Shown here piece after piece: positions 1 through 9,505 of a stretch of DNA of 64,000 nucleotides (the stretch's first letter is position 1; each line of letters begins with the position of its first letter). The translations under genes and the position numbers were made by a program. The stretch comes from Streptomyces sp. NBC_01754 (lineage in GTDB: Bacteria > Actinomycetota > Actinomycetes > Streptomycetales > Streptomycetaceae). Under the pieces are notes generated by a model, which saw only the letters and a list, made by a program, of their open reading frames with translations, did no database searches and had not been told where the DNA came from. The stretch is taken from the NCBI RefSeq assembly GCF_035918015.1, contig NZ_CP109132.1:5890001-5954000 (forward strand), in the 5' to 3' direction.

Positions 1-2
1 GC

Positions 3-2879
3 TTCTTCGCCCCGTATCCGCGTCTCTCCGCCAAGGACGTGCACCGCTTCACCCATCACGACTACGTCGACCGGGTGGGGCTGGCGGTCACAATCGGCGG
101 CGAGTTCATCGCCACCGTCCGCTACGACCGGATCGACGCGCGGGGCAGGCCCGCCTCCGCCCCCGCGGACGAGGCGGAGGTCGCCTTCCTCGTCCAGGAC
201 GCGCACCAGGGCCGCGGGGTGGCCTCCGCGCTCCTGGAACACATCGCGGCGGTCGCCCGGGAGCGAGGCATCCGCCGCTTCGCCGCGGAGGTACTGCCCG
301 CCAACAACAAGATGATCAAGGTGTTCCGGGACGCCGGCTACACCCAGCAGCGCAGCTTCGAGGACGGCTCCGTCCATCTGACGCTGGGCCTGGAGCCCAC
401 CGCCGAGTCGCTCGCCGTCCAGCGCGCCCGTGAGCAGCGCGCCGAGGCGCGGTCCGTGCAGCGGCTGCTGGCGCCCGGGTCGGTGGCGGTCGTCGGTGCG
501 GGGCGTACTCCCGGAGGCGTGGGCCGCACGGTCCTGCGCAACCTCCTCGGCTCGGGCTTCACCGGACGGGCGTACGCGGTGAACCGTTCCTTCGCCCCGG
601 ACCTGGCCACGGTCGACGGGGTGCCCGCGTACCGATCGGTGGGAGAGATCGGCGAGCGGGTCGACCTGGCTGTCGTCGCCGTACCGGCCGACCGGGTGCC
701 GCAGGCCGTCGCCGACTGCGGCGAGCACGGCGTCCGCGGCCTGGTCGTCCTGTCCGCCGGTTACGCCGAGCGCGGCGCCGAGGGGCGCGAGCTGCAGCGG
801 GAACTGGTCCGCCAGGCCCGGTCGTACGGCATGCGGATCATCGGGCCGAACGCCTTCGGGGTCATCAACACCGCCGCACCCGTCCGGCTGAACGCCTCCC
901 TCGCCCCCGAGTCACCCGCCGCCGGGCGCATCGGGCTGTTCACCCAGTCCGGCGCGATCGGGATCGCCCTGCTGTCGGGCCTGCACCGGCGCGGCGCGGG
1001 GCTCTCGACGTTCATCTCGGCCGGGAACCGCGCCGACCTGTCCGGCAACGACTTCCTGCAGTACTGGTTCGAGGACCAGGAGACCGATGTCGCGCTGCTC
1101 TACCTGGAGTCCTTCGGCAACCCCCGCAAGTTCCACCGGCTCGCGCGCCGGACCGCCGCCGTGAAGCCCGTGGTCGTGGTGAAGGGGGCCCGGCACAGCG
1201 GTTCCACCCCGCCGGGGCACGCGGTACCGGTCAGCCGGATCCCCGACGCGACGGTCTCCGCGCTGATGCGGCAGGCGGGCGTCATCCGCGTGGACACGGT
1301 GACGGAGATGGTCGACGTCGGCCTGCTCCTCGCCGACCAGCCCCTCCCGGACGGGCCCCGGGTGGCGATCCTCGGCAACTCCGAGTCGCTGGGGCTCCTC
1401 ACGTTCGACGCCTGCCTGGCGGAGGGCCTGCGCCCGCGCCCGCCCCGGGACCTCACGACGGAGGCCGAACCCCAGGACTTCCGGGACGCGTTGGCCGAGG
1501 CGCTGGCCGACACGACGTGCGACGCGGTGGTCGTCACCGCGATCCCCTGGGTGGGGGAGAACGGCGAGTCCCACACGGGCGACGGGGAGGTGCTGGCCAC
1601 GGCCCTGCGCGAGGCGGCCGCCACCGGCCCGGCGAAGCCCGTGGCGGTGGTGCACGTCGAGATGGGCGGCCTGGCCCAGGCCCTGGCCGCGGCCACCAGC
1701 ACGGCCACCCCGCCGCGGTCCGGACCCCCGGCCACGGTGCCGGGCGGAAGCCTCCCGACGCGCGTCGACGGGCCGCCCGCTCCCGGGGCGCCACCCACGC
1801 AGGCCGGCCCCGCGAGTGAGCGGCAGGGCGCCGGAGGCGTGCGCCGGCACGGTACGGCGGCCCCGGGCGGCCCCCCGGTCACCCCCGGCGGCCTGACCGC
1901 CGGCCCCGCAGGCCCGGCCGCGGCACACGACGGCCCCTCCGCCACCCCGGGCGGCCCGGTGGCCGCCACCGGCGGTCCCGGCGCACCGACCGGTGCGAAG
2001 GCGGCACGCATCCCCGCCTACCCCGCCGCCGAGCGAGCCGTCCGGGCGCTCGCCGAGGCCGTGAAATACGCCCAGTGGCGGCGCCAGGCCGCCGCCCCCG
2101 GCAAGGTCCCCGAGTCCCTCGACGAGGCCATCGACGAGCACGCGGCCGCCGCACGCATCGACGCGCTGCTCGGTTCCGGTACCGACCCCCGGGGCCGCCC
2201 CCTCACCCAGGAGGAGGCCGTCGACCTGCTCGGCCTCTACGGCATCACCGTGCGGCCCGGGCTCCCGGCCCCCGACGTGGAGACCGCCGTCGCCGCCGCC
2301 GGGCGGCTCGGCCACCCGGTGGCGCTCAAGACCACCGCGCCCCATCTGCGCCACCGCCCGGACCTGGGCGGTGTCCGGCTCGACCTCGTGGACGAGGACG
2401 CGCTGCGCCGGGCCTACGGCGAGCTGACGAACCTGCTGGGCACGCCCGCCGAGCTCCGGCCGGTCGTCCAGGCGATGGCGCCCCGGGGAGTCGACACCGT
2501 CGTGCGGGCCTCGATCGACGCCGCCGCCGGGGCCGTCCTCTCCTTCGGCCTGGCGGGCGCCGCCTCGGAGCTGCTCGGCGACACCGCCCACCGCCTGGTG
2601 CCGGCCACCGACCGGGACGCCGCCGAGCTGATCCGCTCGATCCGGGCCGCGCCCCTGCTGTTCGGCTGGCGCGGATCGGCCCCGGCGGACACCCCGGCGC
2701 TCGAGGAACTCGTGCTGAGGGTCTCCCGGCTGGTGGACGACCACCCCGAGGTGGTCTCCGTCGTCCTGGAACCCGTCGTGGTCGCCACCCACGGCCTGAC
2801 CGTGCTGGGGGCGAGCGTCCGGCTCGCCCCGCCCCCCGCCCGCAACGACCTGGGCCCCCGCCGGCTCCCCAGCTACTGA
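3..2879 (+). CDS. PatA-like GNAT acetyltransferase / acyl-CoA synthetase fusion, 5' end cut by window
   Basis: The reading frame is open from base 3 and the residues before the first GTG (39) look like conserved family sequence, so the true start lies left of the window. An N-terminal GNAT domain shows the acetyl-CoA loop pattern (QGRGVASALL, about residues 66-75 from base 39) and an NNKMIKVFRDAGY end. It is followed by a CoA-binding domain (VAVVGAGRTPGGVG), a succinyl-CoA-ligase-like domain (FTQSGAIGIALLSG) and a C-terminal ATP-grasp-like domain. Proteins of this build in actinomycetes are lysine acetyltransferases that modify acyl-CoA synthetases; the ligase part is often catalytically degenerate. 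An unusual stretch of about 100 residues (bases 1700-1995) is almost entirely Gly, Pro, Ala and Thr and separates the ligase-like half from the ATP-grasp half. Family assignment is firm; the substrate is inferred. Confidence 0.88.
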   Translation, partial: FFAPYPRLSAKDVHRFTHHDYVDRVGLAVTIGGEFIATVRYDRIDARGRPASAPADEAEVAFLVQDAHQGRGVASALLEHIAAVARERGIRRFAAEVLPANNKMIKVFRDAGYTQQRSFEDGSVHLTLGLEPTAESLAVQRAREQRAEARSVQRLLAPGSVAVVGAGRTPGGVGRTVLRNLLGSGFTGRAYAVNRSFAPDLATVDGVPAYRSVGEIGERVDLAVVAVPADRVPQAVADCGEHGVRGLVVLSAGYAERGAEGRELQRELVRQARSYGMRIIGPNAFGVINTAAPVRLNASLAPESPAAGRIGLFTQSGAIGIALLSGLHRRGAGLSTFISAGNRADLSGNDFLQYWFEDQETDVALLYLESFGNPRKFHRLARRTAAVKPVVVVKGARHSGSTPPGHAVPVSRIPDATVSALMRQAGVIRVDTVTEMVDVGLLLADQPLPDGPRVAILGNSESLGLLTFDACLAEGLRPRPPRDLTTEAEPQDFRDALAEALADTTCDAVVVTAIPWVGENGESHTGDGEVLATALREAAATGPAKPVAVVHVEMGGLAQALAAATSTATPPRSGPPATVPGGSLPTRVDGPPAPGAPPTQAGPASERQGAGGVRRHGTAAPGGPPVTPGGLTAGPAGPAAAHDGPSATPGGPVAATGGPGAPTGAKAARIPAYPAAERAVRALAEAVKYAQWRRQAAAPGKVPESLDEAIDEHAAAARIDALLGSGTDPRGRPLTQEEAVDLLGLYGITVRPGLPAPDVETAVAAAGRLGHPVALKTTAPHLRHRPDLGGVRLDLVDEDALRRAYGELTNLLGTPAELRPVVQAMAPRGVDTVVRASIDAAAGAVLSFGLAGAASELLGDTAHRLVPATDRDAAELIRSIRAAPLLFGWRGSAPADTPALEELVLRVSRLVDDHPEVVSVVLEPVVVATHGLTVLGASVRLAPPPARNDLGPRRLPSY

Positions 2880-2950
2880 CCGGCACCGCCCCGGCGCGGT
2901 ACCGCCGACGGGGTCCCCGGCAGTCGGTGGCCCACCGTAGGATGGTGCGT

Positions 2951-3547
2951 ATGGCAAAGACCGGTACGACGACCCAGGGGCTGCGCGCGGCGATCGAGCG
3001 CAGTGGCTACTACCCGGCTCTCGTGGCCGAGGCGGTGGAGGCCGCCGTCGGCGGGGAGCCGGTCGCGTCGTATCTGGTGCACCAGGAGACCACCTTCGAC
3101 TCCAACGAGGTGCGGCGCCATGTCACGGTCCTCGTCCTGACGGACACGCGTTTCATCGTCAGCCACACCGACGAGCAGGCCGCGGACACCAGTTCGCCGA
3201 CGCCGTACGCCACGACGTCCACGGAATCGGTCAAGCTCGACCGGATCTCGTCCGTCGTGGTCAGCCGCGTGGTCGCCAACCCCGAGAAGTACGTGCCCGG
3301 CACGCTGCCCCGCGAGGTCGTCCTGACCATCGGCTGGGGCGCGGTCTCCCGGATCGACCTGGAGCCGGCCGCCTGCGGCGACCCCAACTGCGAGGCCGAC
3401 CACGGCTACACCGGCAACACCACCGCCGACGACCTGAGCCTGCGGGTCAGCGAGGCCGGTGACGGACCGGACGCCGTGCGCCAGACGCTCGTCTTCGCCC
3501 AGTCCCTCTCCGAGGCCACGGCCGCCACCGCGGCGACCGGCCGTTGA
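2951..3547 (+). CDS. DUF5998 family protein
   Basis: A 198-residue soluble protein without signal peptide or membrane segment. It matches the conserved actinobacterial family now called DUF5998, whose biochemical role I do not know. ATG 2951 is preferred over the in-frame ATG 2942 because AGGA at 2939-2942 gives normal ribosome-binding spacing only to 2951. It carries a Cys/His cluster (CGDPNCEADHGY) in the C-terminal third that could bind metal. The stop codon overlaps the next start (TGATG at 3545-3549), so the protein is translationally coupled to the phosphodiesterase downstream, and the two probably work together. Confidence 0.8.
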   Translation: MAKTGTTTQGLRAAIERSGYYPALVAEAVEAAVGGEPVASYLVHQETTFDSNEVRRHVTVLVLTDTRFIVSHTDEQAADTSSPTPYATTSTESVKLDRISSVVVSRVVANPEKYVPGTLPREVVLTIGWGAVSRIDLEPAACGDPNCEADHGYTGNTTADDLSLRVSEAGDGPDAVRQTLVFAQSLSEATAATAATGR

Positions 3548-4734
3548 TGGTCCAGCCGGCCTGGCAGGAGCCCGCTCCGCTCGCTCTCGACAGTGCCCCC
3601 GTCCCCGAGTACGGCGGCGGCTCGCTCGCCGATCTCCTGCCGACGCTCGCCGCGGGACAGGGGGTGCCCGGCTTCGAGCCGGTGATCCCGGAGCTCACCC
3701 CCGCCGACCGGAACTGCGTCTTCCTGATCGACGGCCTCGGCTGGGAGCAGATCAAGGCGCACCCGGACGAGGCGCCGTTCCTGTACTCCCTGCTCCCGAC
3801 CTCGCGCGGCGGCACCGGCCGCCCCCTCACGGCGGGCTTCCCCTCCACCACCGCGACCTCGCTGGCCTCGATGGGGACGGGGCGGCCCCCCGGGGAGCAC
3901 GGCCTGCCCGGCTACACGGCCCGCAACCCGGAGACCGGCGCGCTGATGAACCAGCTGCGCTGGAAGCCGTGGACCGAGCCCCGCGTCTGGCAGCCCTATC
4001 CCACCGTCTTCCGGCTCGCCCACGAGGCGGGCGTACGGACGGCGCAGGTCTCCGCCCCCGCGTTCGAGCAGACCCCGCTCACCAGGGTCGCGATCAGCGG
4101 CGGGTCCTTCCTCGGCAGGCTCTCCGGGGAGGAACGGATGGACCTCGCCGCCGAACGGCTCGCGGCGGGTGACCGGTCCCTGGTCTACACGTACTACAGC
4201 GAGGTCGACGGCAAGGGGCACCGCTTCGGTGTGGACTCCGACGCCTGGCGGGGCCAGCTCATGTACGTCGACGGGCTCGCCCGGCGCCTCGCCGAACAGC
4301 TGCCGCCCCGCTCGGCGCTCTACGTCACCGCCGACCACGGCATGATCGACATCCCGTTCGACGAGCGGTCCCGCATCGACTTCGACGAGGACTGGGAGCT
4401 GAGCGCCGGAGTGGCGCTGCTCGGCGGCGAGGGCCGCGCCCGTCATGTCTACGCCGTGCCGGGGGCCGAGGCCGATGTGCTGGCCGTCTGGCGCGAGGTG
4501 CTCGGTGAGCAGTTCTGGGTGGCGAGCCGCGACGAGGCGGTGGCGGCCGGCTGGTTCGGTCCGCACGTCGACGAACGGGTCCACGGCAGGATCGGCGACG
4601 TGGTGGCGGCCGCCCACGACGACGTGGTGATCACCGCGTCGGTCAACGAGCCGCACGAGTCCGCGATGGCCGGTGTGCACGGTTCACTGACGGCCGTGGA
4701 ACTGCTCGTCCCGCTCCTCGAAGTACGCTCGTAG
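3547..4734 (+). CDS. Alkaline phosphatase superfamily / type I phosphodiesterase
   Basis: A 395-residue enzyme of the nucleotide pyrophosphatase/phosphodiesterase clan. The metal-binding and nucleophile motifs are visible: FLIDGLGW near residue 61, FPSTTATSLASMGTG with the nucleophile Thr/Ser, VDGKGHRFG, and TADHGMID for the second metal. No signal peptide is seen, so it is probably cytoplasmic. It starts inside the stop codon of the DUF5998 gene. The preceding TTG (3544) is an alternative start but the ATG at 3547 fits the overlap better. The substrate (a phosphodiester or pyrophosphate bond) cannot be told from sequence. Confidence 0.87.
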   Translation: MVQPAWQEPAPLALDSAPVPEYGGGSLADLLPTLAAGQGVPGFEPVIPELTPADRNCVFLIDGLGWEQIKAHPDEAPFLYSLLPTSRGGTGRPLTAGFPSTTATSLASMGTGRPPGEHGLPGYTARNPETGALMNQLRWKPWTEPRVWQPYPTVFRLAHEAGVRTAQVSAPAFEQTPLTRVAISGGSFLGRLSGEERMDLAAERLAAGDRSLVYTYYSEVDGKGHRFGVDSDAWRGQLMYVDGLARRLAEQLPPRSALYVTADHGMIDIPFDERSRIDFDEDWELSAGVALLGGEGRARHVYAVPGAEADVLAVWREVLGEQFWVASRDEAVAAGWFGPHVDERVHGRIGDVVAAAHDDVVITASVNEPHESAMAGVHGSLTAVELLVPLLEVRS

Positions 4735-4784
4735 CCGCGTTTCCCGCCTCTCCCGCACGCCATCCGAAAGGTGCTCGACCTCTC

Positions 4785-5435
4785 ATGCCCGAGCTTGTGT
4801 TCTTCTCCGGAACGATGGACTGCGGAAAGAGCACGCTGGCGCTGCAGATCGCCCACAACCGGTCGGCGAGGGGGCTGCGGGGTCTGATCTTCACCCGGGA
4901 CGACCGTGCGGGGGAGGGGAAGCTCTCTTCACGGCTCGGGCTGGTGACCGAGGCGGTCGAAGCCGTGCAGGGCATGGACCTGTACGCGTACGTCGTCGAC
5001 CGGGTGTCGCGGGGCGGCAGGATCGATTACCTGATCGTGGACGAGGCGCAGTTCCTGGAGCCGGTTCAGATCGATCAACTGGCGCGGGTCGTGGATGACT
5101 TGGGCCTGGACGTGTTCTCCTTCGGTATCACCACCGACTTCCGCACGAAGCTCTTCCCCGGCTCACGCCGTCTGATCGAGCTGGCGGACCGCGTCGAGAC
5201 GCTGCAGGTGGAGGCGATGTGCTGGTGCGGGGCGCGTGCCACGCACAACGCCCGTACGGTGGGCGGCGAGATGGTGGTGGAAGGCGAGCAGGTCGTGGTG
5301 GGTGACGTGAGCAGCCCCGTCGCGGAGGTCGGCTACGAGGTGTTGTGCCGACGTCACCATCGCCGCCGTATGACGAGCGGTTCCGTCCGCGCCGGCGCGC
5401 TCTCCCCGGACGTCCTGCCGGTGGCCTCCGACTGA
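4785..5435 (+). CDS. tdk: Thymidine kinase
   Basis: Transfers the gamma phosphate of ATP to thymidine in the pyrimidine salvage pathway. The 216-residue protein has a P-loop GTMDCGKST at residues 9-17, the Walker B-like DEAQF at 86-90, and the structural zinc site of type II thymidine kinases formed by C146, C148, C188 and H191. Length and motif order fit the bacterial TK1-like family. It lies 50 bp after the phosphodiesterase gene in the same direction and may share its transcript. Confidence 0.95.
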   Translation: MPELVFFSGTMDCGKSTLALQIAHNRSARGLRGLIFTRDDRAGEGKLSSRLGLVTEAVEAVQGMDLYAYVVDRVSRGGRIDYLIVDEAQFLEPVQIDQLARVVDDLGLDVFSFGITTDFRTKLFPGSRRLIELADRVETLQVEAMCWCGARATHNARTVGGEMVVEGEQVVVGDVSSPVAEVGYEVLCRRHHRRRMTSGSVRAGALSPDVLPVASD

Positions 5436-5594
5436 GGGGTCTCGCCCGAACAGGCCCTGGCTCACCGGGCGGTGGTCCCCGGAGCCCCGCGCTCCGGCCC
5501 CCGGCCGGCGGCAGTAGGCCGGAGGGGGCAGCGGCGGCCTCCGGCGCCGTCACCGAAGAACGCTCCGGCCCGTAGCGGGCTGTTCGGGCCGGTC

Positions 5595-6326
5595 TCACGC
5601 GGCGTCGACGGTGATGGCCCCGTTGCTCGTCCTCAGGTCGAGTTCGTACTGCCCGGACGGATCGGTGGGGATGTTGATCTTCCTTTCCCCGTTGTCGCTC
5701 CTGGCCTTCACGGTGTACCGCGCGGTCGGAGCCGTGATCCTGATCTCGCCGTTGGACGTCTCGGCCCGTACGTCCTGCGCCGTGACGGGGGTGAGGGTGA
5801 TGCTCCCGTTGGACGTCTTGGCCCGGATCCCCTTGCCGCGGAGCCCGGTTCCGGTGATCCGTCCGTTGCTGGTCTCGACGTCCACGGTGCCGGCGACCTC
5901 GTCCATCTCGATGTGCCCGGAGCTGGTGTTCACCTCCACCGGGCCCACGTCGACCAGGCGGACCGCGCCGGACGAGGTACCGCCCGTCACGGGCAGGCCC
6001 GCCGGCAGGTCGACGCTGTAGTCCACCGAGCAGTCCCGGCCGCAGCCGCCCAGCACCAGGACGCCGTTGTCCACCCGGTGGGTCGCGCCACTCGGCTTCT
6101 TGCTGTGGTAGGTGACGGATCGGTGCAGGGACACGTCCCCGGTGTTCTTCCCGCCGTTCAGCGTGACACCGCCCGAACTGCTGTCCAGACGCACGGAGGT
6201 GATCTTCTCCGGCACCTTCGCGTCGTCGGTGAAGGTCTCCCCCGTCAGCGATCCGCACGAGCTGAGCCCGAGCACACAGATGCCGGCCGTCGCGACGGCC
6301 CCGACGATACGGAACTGCTGGCGCAT
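5595..6326 (-). CDS. DUF4097 beta-strand repeat lipoprotein
   Basis: A 243-residue secreted lipoprotein. ATG 6326 is chosen because it follows GGGGGA at good spacing and gives a signal peptide ending in the lipobox LGLSSC (lipidated Cys at residue 24). The mature part is a run of short repeats of the type SSSGGVTL, TSSGHIEM, TSNGRITG, TSNGEIRI and TSNGAITV, the hallmark of DUF4097, which folds as a right-handed beta-solenoid like adhesin stalks. No enzyme motif is seen. It lies convergent to thymidine kinase. Function is unknown; an extracytoplasmic binding or stress role is a guess. Confidence 0.85.
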   Translation of the reverse strand: MRQQFRIVGAVATAGICVLGLSSCGSLTGETFTDDAKVPEKITSVRLDSSSGGVTLNGGKNTGDVSLHRSVTYHSKKPSGATHRVDNGVLVLGGCGRDCSVDYSVDLPAGLPVTGGTSSGAVRLVDVGPVEVNTSSGHIEMDEVAGTVDVETSNGRITGTGLRGKGIRAKTSNGSITLTPVTAQDVRAETSNGEIRITAPTARYTVKARSDNGERKINIPTDPSGQYELDLRTSNGAITVDAA

Positions 6327-6532
6327 GAATTCCCCCACTGCACTGGTACGGACCGGCTGCCGGACCGTCATGGACCGGCGCGGCACGACGCTATCCGTAT
6401 CCTCCGAGGCCGGGCCATGGGGCAAACCCCCGGTTCCGACCGGCAGTTGTGTTCCCTGTCCGAACGGGCACTCGATGCCGGGTCGGCCCCGCACCGGCGC
6501 ACCGGGCGGGTGACCGCGGCGCCCGGCCGCCG

Positions 6533-7309
6533 TCAGCGCGCGGACGTCCGGCGGATCGCGAACACCGCGCCCTCCGGGTCCGCGACGGTGGCCTGCCTGC
6601 CTCCGGCGGCCTCCCGGGGCGGCTGGAGCACCTGCCCGCCGAGCTCCGCCACACGGGCGGCGGCCTCGTCGGTGTCGGCCACCTCGAAGTACGTCATCCA
6701 GTGCGGTCCCCGGTCGCGCGGCAGGCCGTGGCCCACCCCCTGGAGGGCGGCGACCGGGCGGCCGTCCAGGGTCAGGGTCTGGTGGTCGAAGTCGGCCGAG
6801 ACGACCGCCTCCGCCTCGAAACCGAAGACGGCCTGGTAGAACTTGGCGACCGACGAGGTCTCCCGGGTCACCAGTTCGTTCCAGACGGGGGTGCCCGGAG
6901 CCCCGGCCAGTGCCGTGCCGAGGTGTTCACCGGCCTGCCAGACGCCGAAGACCGCGCCGCCCGGGTCGGACGCGATGGCGAGGCGGCCCGCCCGGCCCGC
7001 GTCGAGCGGTCCGACGGCCACCGTGCCCCCGCAGGAGCGGATCGCCTCGCCGGTCGCGTCCGCGTCCTCGGAGGCGAGATAGGTCGTCCACGCGATCGGG
7101 AGGTGCCGGCCGGGCGCCAACTGACCGATGCCCGCGACCTCCTTGCCGTTCAGCAGCGCGCGTACGTAGGGCCCCAGTTCATCGGGGCCGGGCCTGAACT
7201 CCCAGCCGAACAACCGGCCGTAGAACTCCTCGGTCGCGCGCAGTCCGTGCACGATCAGACTCACCCAGCACGGAGCTCCTGGTGCGCGCCGGGCGGTAGC
7301 CTCGGTCAT
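6533..7309 (-). CDS. Two-domain VOC (glyoxalase/dioxygenase superfamily) protein
   Basis: A 258-residue cytoplasmic protein with two tandem vicinal-oxygen-chelate domains (about residues 10-125 and 135-258). The second half ends in the typical QATVADPEGAVFAI strand, echoed by LAIASDPGGAVFGV in the first. GAGGAG lies 9-10 bases upstream of ATG 7309. Paralogs of this type are common in Streptomyces and are often hydrolase- or antibiotic-resistance-like proteins. Whether both metal sites are complete cannot be judged by eye, so the substrate is left open. Confidence 0.87.
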   Translation of the reverse strand: MTEATARRAPGAPCWVSLIVHGLRATEEFYGRLFGWEFRPGPDELGPYVRALLNGKEVAGIGQLAPGRHLPIAWTTYLASEDADATGEAIRSCGGTVAVGPLDAGRAGRLAIASDPGGAVFGVWQAGEHLGTALAGAPGTPVWNELVTRETSSVAKFYQAVFGFEAEAVVSADFDHQTLTLDGRPVAALQGVGHGLPRDRGPHWMTYFEVADTDEAAARVAELGGQVLQPPREAAGGRQATVADPEGAVFAIRRTSAR

Positions 7310-7548
7310 CTTCTGTTCTCTCCTCGTACCATCGGGGTGGCCGTACGGGGGAAACGGAGCCGGTACGTCGTCCAGCGGCAGGGACACGCGCCCCCGGGCT
7401 TTGTGCAGATGCTCGCACCACCAAGGTCCCCGGACGCTCGGGCCGCGCCGCGTTTCGGGCTCCCGGCCACCAGGGAGCGGCCTTTGTCACGGAACGTCCC
7501 CATCCGTATCGCACCCTGGAGGGGGGCTCCTGCGCGAAGATGGCGGCT

Positions 7549-8376
7549 ATGAAGCCCATCATCACGGTATCCGAATACATGAGCGAATCCACGGGGGCGC
7601 GTCCGCCGGTACTCCTGGACGTCCGCTGGCGGCTGGGCGGCCCGCACGGCCGCGCCGACTACGACGCCGGGCACATCCCCGGCGCGGTGTTCGTCGACCT
7701 CGACGCGGAACTCGCCGGTCCGCCCGGGCGCGGCGGCCGGCACCCGCTGCCCGACCCGGAGGTCTTCGGAGCCGCCATGCGCCGCGCCGGCGTCTCCCGG
7801 GACACCCCCGTGGTGGTGTACGACGGCGGACAGGGCTGGGCGGCGGCGCGCGCCTGGTGGCTGCTGCGCTGGGCGGGCCACCCCGGCGTCCGGGTACTGG
7901 ACGGGGGCCTCGCGGCCTGGACCGGTGACCTCACCACGAAGACACCCGAGCCGGTCGCGGGCGACTTCCGGCCCCAGCCCGGCGGGCTGCCGCTGCTGGA
8001 CGCGGACGAGGCCGCCGCACTCGCCGAGTCCGGCCTGCTGCTCGACGCGCGGGCCGCGGAGCGGTACCGGGGCGATGTGGAACCGATCGACCGGGTCGGC
8101 GGCCACATCCCGGGCGCGGTCTCCGCGCCGACCGCCCAGAACGTCGCCGAGGACGGGCGCTTCCTGCCCGCCGGGACACTGGGCGCCCGGTTCGCCGGAC
8201 TGGGCGTGGCCCCCGGCACCGAGGTCGGTGTGTACTGCGGTTCGGGCGTCTCGGGTGCCCACGAGGTGCTGGCCCTGGAGATCGCCGGGTACCGGGCCGC
8301 CCTCTACGCGGGCTCCTGGTCCGAGTGGTCCTCGGACGAGTCCCGTCCCGTCGCCACGGGGCCCGATCCCCGCTGA
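7549..8376 (+). CDS. Sulfurtransferase (tandem rhodanese; thiosulfate/3-mercaptopyruvate type)
   Basis: A 275-residue protein with two rhodanese domains. The N-terminal domain (DVRWRLGGPHGRADY, AGHIPGAVFVDLD) lacks the cysteine. The C-terminal domain has the active-site loop CGSGVSGAHE, of the 3-mercaptopyruvate/thiosulfate sulfurtransferase pattern, and the conserved GHIPGAVS. It moves sulfane sulfur to thiol or cyanide acceptors in the cytoplasm. ATG 7549 is chosen because GAAGA lies eight bases upstream; ATG 7540 in the same frame is possible. A strong hairpin follows the gene. Confidence 0.92.
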   Translation: MKPIITVSEYMSESTGARPPVLLDVRWRLGGPHGRADYDAGHIPGAVFVDLDAELAGPPGRGGRHPLPDPEVFGAAMRRAGVSRDTPVVVYDGGQGWAAARAWWLLRWAGHPGVRVLDGGLAAWTGDLTTKTPEPVAGDFRPQPGGLPLLDADEAAALAESGLLLDARAAERYRGDVEPIDRVGGHIPGAVSAPTAQNVAEDGRFLPAGTLGARFAGLGVAPGTEVGVYCGSGVSGAHEVLALEIAGYRAALYAGSWSEWSSDESRPVATGPDPR

Positions 8377-8396
8377 CCCGACCGGTGCCGGACATG

Positions 8397-8434
8397 CCGA
8401 GGGGGCCGTACGCGGTGGCGTACGGCCCCCTCGG
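8397..8434. terminator. Bidirectional terminator hairpin between rhodanese gene and sepH
   Basis: A perfect 17-bp inverted repeat (8397-8413 with 8418-8434) around a four-base loop. It sits between two convergent genes, so it can stop transcription from both sides. No U-tract is needed in this genus. Confidence 0.85.
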
Positions 8435-8449
8435 CCGGGTGGGGCACCC

Positions 8450-9505
8450 TCAGTCCTGCTTCTTCCGGCGTGTGCCGAAAACGATCTCGTCCCAGCTGGG
8501 CACCGCGGCCCGGCGCCCGGGGCGCACGCCGTCGGCCTCCGCCTGCCGGTCCGTCGTGCCGGTCAGCCGGTCCCGGTGACCGGCGACCGCGCGCGGCATC
8601 AGCACGTCCGCGTACGCCGAACCGGCGCCCGCGGCCGCCGCCGGGGGATCGTCGGCTTCCGGTCCGCCGGTGGCCGGCTCGATCGCGGGCGGCTCCGGCT
8701 GTATGGGCCGCTCCGGCACGATCATGTCGCCACGGAAGCTCGGCACCGCCTCCAGGAGGCTGGTCAGCGAGTCGCGCTCGTCGGCCGACACACCGCTGAC
8801 GCGCTCCTCCGGCTCCGGCGGCGGGGGAGCGGGGCGCTCGATCTGCCGGTCGAGCGCACGGTCCATCGGCCGGTCGCGCGGCAGCCGGGCGATCCGGGGG
8901 ACGAACGGAAAGCTGGGCTCGGGCGCGGCCACCTCGTCGGTCTCACCGATCAGCGAGCGCGCCTCGTCGTCCACGGCCTGCACCAGTCGGCGCGGCGGGT
9001 CGTACGTCCAGCTCGCCGAATGAGGTTCGCCCGCGACCCGGTAGACGAGGAGGACCTCCCAGGTGCCGTCGTCGCGGCGCCAGGAGTCCCACTGGGCGGT
9101 CTCCCGGTCGGCGCCGCGCAGCAGCAGACGCTCGTGGACCGCCTCACCGAGCTGGGGTCCGGTGTTCTCGCCGGGACGGCGCACGGGGGTCTTCCGGGCC
9201 CGCTCCGCCATGAAGGCGCGTTCCGCCAGGACGGGGCCCTCGAAGCGGCGCACGCGGTCCACCGGGATGCCGGCGAACTGGGCGACCTCCTCGGCGGAGG
9301 CGCCTGCTCGTATACGCGCCTGGATGTCCCTGGGGCGGAGGTGGCTCTCCACCTCGATCTCGATCTGGCCGAGCCGGGCGCGGTCGTTGCGCACGGCGGC
9401 ACGCAGCCGCTCGTCGATCGGCAGCGTGTACTCCGTGCTGTCGGCAGCCTTGAGCACCAGTCGTGTGCCGTCGTTCGAGACGGCCACGACACGCAGTTCG
9501 GGCAT
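8450..9505 (-). CDS. sepH: Septation protein SepH
   Basis: A 351-residue actinobacterial cell-division protein. The N-terminal DUF3071 domain with helix-turn-helix (about residues 1-170, beginning MPELRVVAVSNDG) is joined by a variable Pro/Glu-rich linker to a short conserved C-terminal tail (PSWDEIVFGTRRK). SepH in Streptomyces binds FtsZ and stimulates assembly of the division ring, and its DNA-binding motif contributes to localisation. ATG 9505 follows GGGAGG. Its position upstream of the ferrochelatase and cutRS genes fits the conserved Streptomyces order as I remember it. Confidence 0.93.
   Translation of the reverse strand: MPELRVVAVSNDGTRLVLKAADSTEYTLPIDERLRAAVRNDRARLGQIEIEVESHLRPRDIQARIRAGASAEEVAQFAGIPVDRVRRFEGPVLAERAFMAERARKTPVRRPGENTGPQLGEAVHERLLLRGADRETAQWDSWRRDDGTWEVLLVYRVAGEPHSASWTYDPPRRLVQAVDDEARSLIGETDEVAAPEPSFPFVPRIARLPRDRPMDRALDRQIERPAPPPPEPEERVSGVSADERDSLTSLLEAVPSFRGDMIVPERPIQPEPPAIEPATGGPEADDPPAAAAGAGSAYADVLMPRAVAGHRDRLTGTTDRQAEADGVRPGRRAAVPSWDEIVFGTRRKKQD

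Noticed and set aside
912..2957. 681-codon open frame antisense to the PatA-like gene
   Set aside because: Low-complexity composition, no ribosome-binding site, and it shadows a well-recognised protein.
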